Below, piece by piece: positions 1 through 5,434 of a stretch of DNA of 7,093 nucleotides. The DNA lies in NCBI GenBank assembly GCA_038222915.1, contig JBBRHH010000321.1, positions 1 to 7,093 of the forward strand, read 5' to 3'. The translations under genes and the position numbers were made by a program. Under the pieces are notes generated by a model. It did not search any database and was not told where the DNA came from. It worked only from the letters and a program-made list of their open reading frames with translations. Every line of letters begins with the position of its first letter. Positions within the stretch are counted from its first letter, which is position 1. The DNA comes from JBBRHH01 sp038222915. Lineage in GTDB: Bacteria; Planctomycetota; Phycisphaerae; Tepidisphaerales; Tepidisphaeraceae.

Positions 1-8
1 CGCGGCGT

Positions 9-710
9 TCAGTTCAGGTAAATGATCTTTGCGCCAGTCTTTCGCCAGGGGGTCGCCGGGTTATCCCAGATCTTGATGCCTGGGGAGTTTTTGACGTAAA
101 CCGTGTCGATGCCACCGGGGTTGCCCAGCAGCAGAAGCTGCATGCCCGGGCAGTGATCGACGGTAACGGTGTTGACGTGGCCGGCGTTGTTGACGACCTG
201 TGCGCCGATCTCGGTGTTGTAAATGCGGATGTCCTTGAACAGGATGCTGTCGTATTTTCCGTCCTGGACGATCAGGGGCAGGCCGGTGCCGTCGTGCAGG
301 ATGAGATCCTGGCAGATGACGGTGGTGGGGCCGGATTGTTCATTGCCGGCACCGACGATACGGCAGAAATCCACGTGGCCGTTCGGAATGCGGTTCACGC
401 CTCTGACTTCGCAGTGCCAGACGGCGACCCATTTCCAGGTCCACCAAACGCCGGGGGAAACGAAGGTCGGGCCAACCGCGATGCCCTTGACCATCAATGG
501 TGGATTGAGCACCTGCGCGTCGTGAATGGCGAGGCCGGCTGCCGCCTGGGCGGGAGTGAAAGGCCTTCCACCGATCTGATTGTGATAAACGTACTTGTAA
601 GGATAGACCCAGAAACCGTTCACCCATCCATCCGCTTTGGCGGGGGCTGCAAATGCGCTGGTCAGCATGAGGGCGGCCAGGGCGAGACTCAACTTGCTCA
701 TCAACTTCAT
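9..710 (-). CDS. Small exported protein of unknown function, beta-helix-like
   Basis: I do not recognise a named family. The 233-residue product starts with a clear Sec signal peptide: basic MKLMSK, a hydrophobic core to about residue 22, and an AKA cleavage site after residue 26. The mature protein is therefore exported, with no later membrane segment. The first half is rich in Trp and Tyr (GWVNGFWVYPYKYVYHN, VWWTWKWVAVWHC). The second half (about residues 125-225) alternates short hydrophobic strands with Asn/Asp/Gly turns roughly every 20 residues, which resembles the rungs of a right-handed beta-helix; that fold is inferred. Four cysteines lie in the mature part. An in-frame GTG at 728 would add six residues, but the ATG at 710 has AAGGAG nine bases upstream, so I choose the ATG. 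The gene is preceded by a long structured leader and ends with TGA at 11-9. No terminator is visible before the window edge. Possible roles are a surface or matrix protein; no catalytic motif is visible. Confidence 0.75.
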   Translation of the reverse strand: MKLMSKLSLALAALMLTSAFAAPAKADGWVNGFWVYPYKYVYHNQIGGRPFTPAQAAAGLAIHDAQVLNPPLMVKGIAVGPTFVSPGVWWTWKWVAVWHCEVRGVNRIPNGHVDFCRIVGAGNEQSGPTTVICQDLILHDGTGLPLIVQDGKYDSILFKDIRIYNTEIGAQVVNNAGHVNTVTVDHCPGMQLLLLGNPGGIDTVYVKNSPGIKIWDNPATPWRKTGAKIIYLN

Positions 711-719
711 CGCGTGCTT

Positions 720-725
720 CTCCTT
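720..725 (-). promoter_or_regulatory. Strong Shine-Dalgarno deciding the start of the exported protein
   Basis: The minus strand reads AAGGAG at 725-720, nine bases before the ATG at 710. This site lies inside the open frame that begins at the upstream GTG (728), so the longer start would bury the ribosome-binding site in coding sequence. It supports initiation at 710, which also puts the basic n-region of the signal peptide at the very N-terminus. Confidence 0.8.
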
Positions 726-756
726 CACATGGCCCGCGAAGAGGAGGAATGAACGC

Positions 757-776
757 CATGGGCAAAATCGCCCATG
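757..776 (-). other. Perfect 7-bp hairpin in the 5' leader
   Basis: The minus strand reads CATGGGC, a six-base loop GATTTT, then GCCCATG. This perfect 7-bp stem lies about 47 bases upstream of the ATG at 710. No U-tract follows it, so it is not an intrinsic terminator. It may be the last structural element of the leader RNA, or a protein-binding palindrome in DNA. The function is unknown. Confidence 0.5.
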
Positions 777-1161
777 TCATTTCATTCGACGTCCGGAGCC
801 AGGGTCGAACGAAAACGACTGACCGGCGGCTAGATACGTTCTGCGATAAATCTCCAAGGAAGATTCAAACGACAGCGACGTATCACGCGCCGAAAAACCA
901 CAATTTTGGTGGATCTGTGACAGGGGTTTTACACAACTGTCTGAGATCCGTTTACGCTATTGCGTCCACAACGGCGAAAGTTTTCGCCGATCTCGTGAGT
1001 CAGCCTTTTCGGCAGGCCGATAAACGGCCTGATGCCTTGGGAGGGGTACGAAACCCAGACATCTTTGCTGGCCAGCGCACTCGGGAAGGACGCTGAACCA
1101 TGACGGCACACGAGGGACTATCAAACGCCGGAAAGCCCGAAGGCCAACCGGAGGAGAGGCT

Positions 1162-1189
1162 TTAATATCAGGATCAGCGGGCGAGTCAA
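1162..1189 (-). promoter_or_regulatory. Sigma70-type extended -10 promoter
   Basis: On the minus strand TTGACT (1189-1184, five of six consensus bases) is followed after 16 bases by TATTAA (1167-1162), preceded by TGA, which gives a TGn extended -10. Predicted transcription starts near 1155, only a few bases before the first UUCG hairpin. The promoter lies just downstream of the propeller gene and its weak terminator candidate, and would drive the leader region and the exported protein gene. Confidence 0.6.
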
Positions 1190-1209
1190 CCGCGAAAGTT
1201 GAATTGGGG

Positions 1210-1246
1210 AAAAAAGTTTTCTGACACCGCAATTACAGGCTTGTCA
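1210..1246 (-). terminator. Weak candidate terminator after the propeller gene
   Basis: The minus strand has TGACA-AG-CC paired with GG-TGTCA (1246-1222; five plus two pairs with a two-base bulge), overlapping the stop codon. The hairpin is followed by GAAAAC and then six T (1215-1210). The six-base gap between stem and T-tract and the modest stem make this a poor intrinsic terminator. Its position at the end of the operon is the main support. Confidence 0.3.
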
Positions 1247-2725
1247 CGGCGTGCCGCGTAAATCGTAGCAAAGCACCCGTGGCCCCTTGTCGTGCATTGC
1301 ATCCTTTGTGTTCTGACAGACATAAAGCAACCCTCGGCTCAGCACTGGCATGGTCCACGTCTCCTCGGCGGCGAACAGCCAAGTGCGTTCCACTTCCTTA
1401 TATCCTTCTGGATTTAAGTTCAGCCACGCGAGATGGCCGTACTCGCCGAGGCACAGGCAGCGCCCATCCACCATCAGCAGCGACGATCGGGCCGGCGAGA
1501 GTTTGTGCTTGCGGTCACCGGCCGCATTTTTTACCGTCTCAATCCATTCCGGCTCTGCGCGCCACATTGTCTTGCCCGTTTTCAATTCCACACAGACCAG
1601 TGGCGCGTCGAGCGGGCCGTGGCCGTCGACTCCATAGAGGTAGGCATCCTTATGAATCGCGGTCATGAAGTGCGTTCCAAGATCGTTGCTGTTCCAGACT
1701 TCTTTGGCCGAGAAATCTTCGGCAATATCGAGGAGTGATCCGCCTGACCCGTAGCACTCGGAGATGAAGACCTGATTGCCGACGACGAGCGGGCAGGAGG
1801 CGTTGACCGAATCATGCCGGGTGCTACGGAATGCATATTGAAAATCGACATGGCCATTGGCAGGGTCGAGACAGAGGAGGCCGCCGGTGGGGGGGCGGCT
1901 CTCGCCTCCCGCGAAGACGAACACGCGATGTTTGCCATGGATGGTTGCAGGGATCGGCGAGGCGTAACTTGGCCCCCACTTTTCACCCGCGCCCCAGATC
2001 ATTTTCCCGGTGAGTTTGTCCAGCCCGGCAACGCACGGCCCATTGGGTGCGCCGATATTAAGAATCAGCAAATCGCCATCGACGAGCGGTGTAGCCCCAA
2101 CACCGAAGAAGTTCTGCTTGAGATGAAACTCAGCAAGAATGTCTCGGCGCCAGATCACCTGGCCGGTCGTGAGCTTAAGGCAGTGCAGCTTCCCCTCAGC
2201 GCCGAAGATATAAACGCGATCGCCATCAATTACCGGCGCACAGCGCGGCCCACTACAATAGCCGTAGCGATCCCGATAGGCCGACGCATAACTGAACTTC
2301 CAGAATTGCTTTCCAGTTTCGGCCTGCAGGCACTGCACAACTTCTTCGTCTTCTACGCGATGAAACAGCACCAGACGTTCGCCGGCGATCGCCGGCGCCG
2401 AATAGCCGGTGCCCTTGGCCGACTCCCAGACCAGCGTCGGGCCATCCTTGGGGAACGACTTTGCAAGTTTGGTTTCGCTGGAAATGGCATTGTGGGTTGG
2501 CCCGAGGAAACAAGGCCAGTCATGTGTGATCGCGTCAGGCGGTAGGGGATTGGGGGCGACGTGAAAGGTGAGTTCCGGATGGTCCTGTGGCGAAGGAATT
2601 TGGATTGTCGGCGCTGTGGCCGGGGTGGGCGGAGCGGGATCAGTAAACGACGCAGAAAAAGCCAGTGGAGCGACTGAAAACAGCAAGACGATTACGACGA
2701 ATGATTTCGTGTCGAGGGTATACAT
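1244..2725 (-). CDS. Secreted PQQ-like/WD-like beta-propeller repeat protein
   Basis: The 493-residue product begins with a signal peptide (hydrophobic residues 9-24, cleavage near AFSA at 22-25), then a Pro/Thr-rich linker to about residue 62. At 69 comes DWPCFLGPTHNAISSETKL, the lead-in typical of the large planctomycete propeller family annotated as PQQ-binding-like or BamB-like. Propeller blades follow, marked by the strand-TG-strand signature: QAETGKQFW (134-142), KLTTGQVIW (184-192), DKLTGKMIW (236-244), DPANGHVDF (287-295) and ELKTGKTMW (380-388). Quinoprotein dehydrogenase catalytic residues are not evident, so this is more likely a structural or binding protein of the periplasm than an enzyme. 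It follows the hydrolase gene by 37 nt and is probably co-transcribed with it. The ATG at 2725 has only a weak GGA eight bases upstream, which suggests modest or coupled initiation. A TATACT (2743-2738) just upstream lacks a -35 partner. Confidence 0.9.
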   Translation of the reverse strand: MYTLDTKSFVVIVLLFSVAPLAFSASFTDPAPPTPATAPTIQIPSPQDHPELTFHVAPNPLPPDAITHDWPCFLGPTHNAISSETKLAKSFPKDGPTLVWESAKGTGYSAPAIAGERLVLFHRVEDEEVVQCLQAETGKQFWKFSYASAYRDRYGYCSGPRCAPVIDGDRVYIFGAEGKLHCLKLTTGQVIWRRDILAEFHLKQNFFGVGATPLVDGDLLILNIGAPNGPCVAGLDKLTGKMIWGAGEKWGPSYASPIPATIHGKHRVFVFAGGESRPPTGGLLCLDPANGHVDFQYAFRSTRHDSVNASCPLVVGNQVFISECYGSGGSLLDIAEDFSAKEVWNSNDLGTHFMTAIHKDAYLYGVDGHGPLDAPLVCVELKTGKTMWRAEPEWIETVKNAAGDRKHKLSPARSSLLMVDGRCLCLGEYGHLAWLNLNPEGYKEVERTWLFAAEETWTMPVLSRGLLYVCQNTKDAMHDKGPRVLCYDLRGTP

Positions 2726-2763
2726 GTTTGCAGTCCAGTATAACCTTCATCGAACGTCGGCGC

Positions 2764-4521
2764 TCATTTAACCTTAACCGTAATTTCCTTCGCCAACGGA
2801 TCATCAAACGCCCCATACCGCTTCACCACGTTAAAGCGCGGCTTCCAATTCAACGTATAAAACGACGGCATCAGCGTCTCAACGAGCTTGTCCGCGTCGG
2901 GACAACTGAAAAACAGCCGGCACTCGCCGGGCGCAAATTCGTGGCCTTCCAGTGTGCCCAGTGCAGGACCGTTTGGATCGGGATTGACCAGCTTCGACTC
3001 AAGCTGATTCATCACCTGTTCCACGTGCTTTTTCTCATAAGCCGACGGGGTTTTCGATACGAGTGCAAGCTGCATGATGACCGAATGGCCCTTCTCGCTC
3101 TGACCGGCTGGAACCACCGTCTCGGCTTCCGCCGCCGGTTTGTCCAGCCTGTGCGCGATTGCGTCGTTGATTTCCTTGTCGCTGATTGTCATTGCCGCTG
3201 AGCCGGTGTCGGCCACAATCTTGCTGGCAAGCAACTTTGTCATCGGAGAGAGAATGCTGAAGTGATCCACGTCCTGTACGGGGTTGAAGGCGATCAACGC
3301 GTTGCGCGAAGACTGCATCATCGCGCGGACATCACGGATGTTGCTCTGGCCCTTTTCGCCTTCAAAAACGAACGTGGTTCCCTTCACACTGTCGAGCCAT
3401 TTTGCGGGTGAGCGCAGATCAAGCTCCTTGAACTCGGCCGTGTTGAACGTCAACTCGCCCCCGTAACCGGCGACGTCGGCCACGGGTCCAAAGCTGAAGA
3501 CCGCGCGAAAATGGTTGGGCATTTCGGCCGCCAGCAGAGCCAGTGTGCCGCCCGTGCTGTGCCCGCCCAGATAGATGTGGTCGGGATCGACAAAGTCCTG
3601 TTTGGCAAGGTATTCCGCCGCCGCGAGAACATCATCCACTTCGCCGTAGAAGCATTCCTCGTAACCGGGGTTATTGTTGCCGCCGCGCAGGGATGGATAC
3701 ATGGTGACAACCCCCGCCTGTCGAAACGCGCGTGCGGATTGGTCATCCTCTGGGCCGGCAGGCGCCCAGGCGTCGTCGCCGATGCTGTTTCCAAATCCGC
3801 CCACAATCCAGATAATCGCTGGGTGTTTGGCATTGTCCTTCGGCCGGACTGTGAGGTAGGCCGACAGGTCGCCCGCGGGCGAGTGATATTTTACGATGTT
3901 GAACAATTCTGCCGGCGGCGCGGGCACGGGCGCTTTCGCCCTCTTCTTCTGAAGCAGATTGGTTGCGTAACCGCGTCGGGCTTCGTTGAGGGAAACGCGC
4001 GGTCCCGCCTTCTCTGGTTCAAGCGAACCAAGGCGGTCCCGCGCCATGTCGCGGAGGCCAAGCACGCGCTGATGTGAGAGGTAAAGCTGGTAACCGACAA
4101 AGCCGCCAATGATTAGAAGGGCGACGCCGGCCACTATGGCGATTATCTTGGAGCGGCCTACAGGGGAGGCGGCCGGTTTATTGTTCTTCGCAGCGGAGGG
4201 ACGCGGCGTCGAACTGGACGCAAGCTTCTTCACGGACTTCGTGGCGGGCATTGACGGAAGTACAGGCATTGCCGACGCATCGGCCGCCATACGATCAAAC
4301 TCGTTTGCCACATCCGCCAGCGAAAACTCATCCCGCTCAGGCTCCACTGCCGCAGAGGGTTTGACCGACGCCGAAGCGCGTTCCATGTTTTGCACGGTTG
4401 CAACGAAGGTCTGCGTGCAGGCGCTGCACCTAATGGTCCGCCCGTTGTAACGGGCGGCTTTTTCAGGCGGCACGCCAAACTTCTGTCCGCAATGCGGACA
4501 AGCGGTGAACGGATTGGCCAT
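2764..4521 (-). CDS. Zinc-ribbon, transmembrane, alpha/beta-hydrolase fusion protein
   Basis: The 585-residue product has four parts. Residues 8-35 are an MJ0042-type zinc ribbon: C8-x2-C11, then C32-x2-C35 in an 'RCSACTQTF' context. Residues 45-124 are a low-complexity Ala/Ser/Pro/Lys linker. Residues 125-147 form one transmembrane helix (IIAIVAGVALLIIGGFVGY). Residues 205-440 are an alpha/beta hydrolase resembling the dienelactone-hydrolase/prolyl-oligopeptidase group: the strand HPAIIWIVGGFG (233-244), the nucleophile elbow GGHSTGG with Ser322, a likely acid at Glu387 or Glu389, and His420 in DVDHFSIL. Residues 445-585 are a further compact alpha/beta domain I cannot name. The expected topology puts the ribbon in the cytoplasm and the hydrolase outside; this is inferred from one TM and basic residues before it. 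The substrate is unknown (ester or peptide). The ATG at 4521 has GGGGAA about six bases upstream. It is the first gene of the operon with the propeller protein. Confidence 0.9.
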   Translation of the reverse strand: MANPFTACPHCGQKFGVPPEKAARYNGRTIRCSACTQTFVATVQNMERASASVKPSAAVEPERDEFSLADVANEFDRMAADASAMPVLPSMPATKSVKKLASSSTPRPSAAKNNKPAASPVGRSKIIAIVAGVALLIIGGFVGYQLYLSHQRVLGLRDMARDRLGSLEPEKAGPRVSLNEARRGYATNLLQKKRAKAPVPAPPAELFNIVKYHSPAGDLSAYLTVRPKDNAKHPAIIWIVGGFGNSIGDDAWAPAGPEDDQSARAFRQAGVVTMYPSLRGGNNNPGYEECFYGEVDDVLAAAEYLAKQDFVDPDHIYLGGHSTGGTLALLAAEMPNHFRAVFSFGPVADVAGYGGELTFNTAEFKELDLRSPAKWLDSVKGTTFVFEGEKGQSNIRDVRAMMQSSRNALIAFNPVQDVDHFSILSPMTKLLASKIVADTGSAAMTISDKEINDAIAHRLDKPAAEAETVVPAGQSEKGHSVIMQLALVSKTPSAYEKKHVEQVMNQLESKLVNPDPNGPALGTLEGHEFAPGECRLFFSCPDADKLVETLMPSFYTLNWKPRFNVVKRYGAFDDPLAKEITVKVK

Positions 4522-4604
4522 CGGAGGTTCCCCGAAAAAAATGTGTTTGCGATCCTAGTCCGAGTCGCATTGAGGCTGACCCGGAAGTCATCCCTGACCA
4601 CAAT

Positions 4605-4633
4605 TGTATAACACGGACCCCGCTGGGTCGCAA
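4605..4633 (-). promoter_or_regulatory. Sigma70-type promoter of the hydrolase/propeller operon
   Basis: On the minus strand TTGCGA (4633-4628) is separated by 17 bases from TATACA (4610-4605), which is preceded by TGT and so also fits an extended -10. Predicted transcription begins near 4598, giving a 5' leader of about 77 nt before the ATG at 4521. It lies between the hepT remnant and the hydrolase gene, so the operon need not depend on read-through from the toxin-antitoxin cassette. Confidence 0.5.
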
Positions 4634-4681
4634 TGCGAACTCAGACTTGATCGCCGCCACGTGTGCGCGCTACCGATGTCG

Positions 4682-5029
4682 TCAAGTTGTTCCGGGGGTC
4701 AGAGAGGATAGCATTGCCTGAACCTGCGCTTCGAACGCGGGAATATCATCTTTTGCGGTTTTGTAAACGATTGCCCAATCCACGCGAAAGTAATCGTGAA
4801 CCAGAATATGGCGCATGCCCGCGAGCTGCTTCCATGGGACTTGGGGATGTAGAGTTTTGATTCGTTGTTAGAAGCGCCATGACGCCTCGCCGACAATCAT
4901 GAGGTGTCGAAGGATGTGAGATTGCATCGGCGGATCGGCGTCGAATGCAGCACGATCAACGGGGAGATATTTTCGTAGCGTTGCGATGGCGTCGAGAATA
5001 TCGCGAAGTAGCAGGCCGTCTGTTCTCAA
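4682..5029 (-). pseudogene. hepT: HEPN toxin (HepT family, DUF86) broken by an in-frame stop
   Basis: HepT toxins are small all-helical HEPN RNases, partnered with an MNT nucleotidyltransferase that inactivates them. The frame opens at TTG 5029, overlapping the mntA stop by four bases (TTGA), and runs to TGA at 4684-4682. A TAA at 4870-4868 (codon 54) interrupts it. Before the stop is RTDGLLLRDILDAIATLRKY and, at 43-50, LMIVGEAS. After it, in the same frame, come LHPQVPWKQLAGMRHILVHD and the family tail (IVYKTAKDDIPAFEAQV). The catalytic R73-x4-H78-x-Y80 motif is intact but lies after the stop. Spacing between GEA and HP..PW matches intact family members as I remember them, with the stop where Ser is usual, so one TCA-to-TAA change explains it. 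The 53-residue product would lack the active site, and restart at Met72 would give only a fragment. A sequencing error or read-through remains possible. Confidence 0.85.
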
Positions 5030-5316
5030 AGCGGCACCGATTCCTTCCGGACCTTTTCACCCATCCGCGCGTCAAGCGATCCCTCTGAAACGACATCCAC
5101 ATCGATCCCAAGTAGCTCGCGTAGATCCATCAGCAACCCGCCTTGGTCAAGGAGCGATCGCCCGGGCTCAAAGCGGACAACCAGGTCCAGATCGGATGCC
5201 TCGGTCGCGTCGCCTCGGGCAACCGATCCGAATATCCGAACGTTGGACGCACCATATTCCCGCGCAATGTACAGAATTGCGTCACGCCTCGCGCGAACGA
5301 TTTCACGGGTCACCAT
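5026..5316 (-). CDS. mntA: MNT-domain nucleotidyltransferase, antitoxin of an MNT-HEPN module
   Basis: This is a minimal nucleotidyltransferase of the polymerase-beta superfamily, 96 residues from the ATG. The GS-x10-D-x-D motif is complete: G30-S31 in FGSVARGDATEASDLDLVV, catalytic Asp42 and Asp44, and a third acidic position at Asp74 in GIDVDVV. In the characterised MntA-HepT pairs this enzyme uses ATP to AMPylate the Tyr of the toxin's R-x4-H-x-Y motif and so blocks its RNase activity. Its stop codon overlaps the hepT start by four bases, the usual translationally coupled order with antitoxin first. GTG codons at 5319 and 5313 are alternative starts; the frame is closed upstream by TAG. 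No Shine-Dalgarno is visible, and the promoter position suggests a leaderless message starting at this ATG. With hepT disrupted, the gene is effectively an orphan antitoxin. It appears full length. Confidence 0.9.
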   Translation of the reverse strand: MVTREIVRARRDAILYIAREYGASNVRIFGSVARGDATEASDLDLVVRFEPGRSLLDQGGLLMDLRELLGIDVDVVSEGSLDARMGEKVRKESVPL

Positions 5317-5322
5317 CACGGA

Positions 5323-5352
5323 ATTCTATCAATGTTCGACCACCGGTGTAAA
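5323..5352 (-). promoter_or_regulatory. Promoter of mntA-hepT, placed for a leaderless mRNA
   Basis: On the minus strand TTTACA (5352-5347, five of six) and TAGAAT (5328-5323, five of six) are 18 bases apart. Six bases follow the -10 before the A of ATG at 5316, so the predicted +1 is the start codon itself. The 8-bp palindrome CACCGGTG (5348-5341) overlaps the end of the -35 and the spacer and could be an operator. The start site is predicted from sequence only. Confidence 0.6.
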
Positions 5353-5368
5353 TTCAGGGTCCAACACC

Positions 5369-5397
5369 AAAAAAAAGCCCCGGCCTTCCAGCCGGGG
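5369..5397 (-). terminator. Intrinsic terminator of glnN
   Basis: The minus strand reads CCCCGGC, a six-base loop TGGAAG, GCCGGGG, then C and eight T (5376-5369). The perfect GC-rich 7-bp stem with a U-tract is a textbook Rho-independent terminator, 34 bases after the glnN stop. It separates glnN from the toxin-antitoxin promoter that begins 17 bases further on. No T-tract flanks it on the other strand, so it works in one direction. Confidence 0.95.
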
Positions 5398-5420
5398 TGT
5401 CTTATCAAAAAAGCAGGGAT

Positions 5421-5434
5421 GTAATTATAATTAC
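5421..5434. repeat. Perfect 14-bp AT-rich palindrome at the glnN stop codon
   Basis: GTAATTATAATTAC is its own reverse complement and contains the glnN stop (TAA at 5433-5431). It sits 24 bases before the terminator stem. It may be chance in an AT-rich junction or a binding site; nothing else in the window repeats it. Confidence 0.6.

Larger units (their letters stand above)
711..1155 (-). ncRNA. Candidate structured leader RNA or small RNA (no gene seen in 711-1243)
   Basis: This long gap holds no convincing coding sequence on either strand, but the RNA predicted from the promoter at 1189-1162 is dense in hairpins. In order on the minus strand they are: CCGG-UU-GGCC-UUCG-GGCU-UU-CCGG at 1151-1128, with a UUCG tetraloop and a symmetric U/U internal loop; GGGU-UUCGU-ACCC at 1056-1044; CAGGCCG-UUUAU-CGGCCUG at 1031-1013; CGGCGAAAACUUUCGCCG at 989-972; ACGC-AAUA-GCGU at 965-954; and a 7-bp stem at 776-757. 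A weak CCAC/GTGG hairpin followed by five U (about 909-890) could end a short RNA of roughly 260 nt. Otherwise the whole stretch is a leader of about 445 nt for the exported protein. I cannot match it to riboswitch, 6S, tmRNA or RNase P consensus from memory. The 5' end is predicted, not observed. Confidence 0.4.

Noticed and set aside
893..910. An intrinsic terminator: CCAC-CAAAATT-GTGG followed by five T on the minus strand.
   Set aside because: The stem is only four base pairs, too weak to call as a terminator. It is mentioned only as a possible end of a short RNA.
749..1096. A 115-codon plus-strand ORF with GAGGAGG just upstream, giving an ATG at 758 with good Shine-Dalgarno spacing.
   Set aside because: The product has no recognisable motif, signal or repeat, the codon third positions are mixed, and it runs antisense through the hairpin-rich leader. 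The purine run is the complement of a pyrimidine stretch in the minus-strand leader. A small protein cannot be fully excluded.
957..1232. A 91-codon minus-strand ORF covering the promoter and leader stems.
   Set aside because: It starts upstream of the promoter, contains the -35/-10 elements inside it, lacks a ribosome-binding site and shows no protein-like pattern.
1244..2725. A true PQQ-dependent dehydrogenase.
   Set aside because: The protein is shorter than those enzymes, and the expected cofactor and calcium-binding residues are not evident. Only the propeller repeats are supported.
4699..4896. A 65-codon minus-strand ORF in another frame across the hepT remnant.
   Set aside because: It is out of frame with the clear HEPN sequence, which is recognisable on both sides of the TAA, and its own translation resembles nothing.
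5026..5316. The idea that the MNT protein is a GlnE-like adenylyltransferase regulating the neighbouring type III glutamine synthetase.
   Set aside because: It is far too small for GlnE, is separated from glnN by a strong terminator and its own promoter, and overlaps a hepT remnant, which identifies it as a toxin-antitoxin partner.
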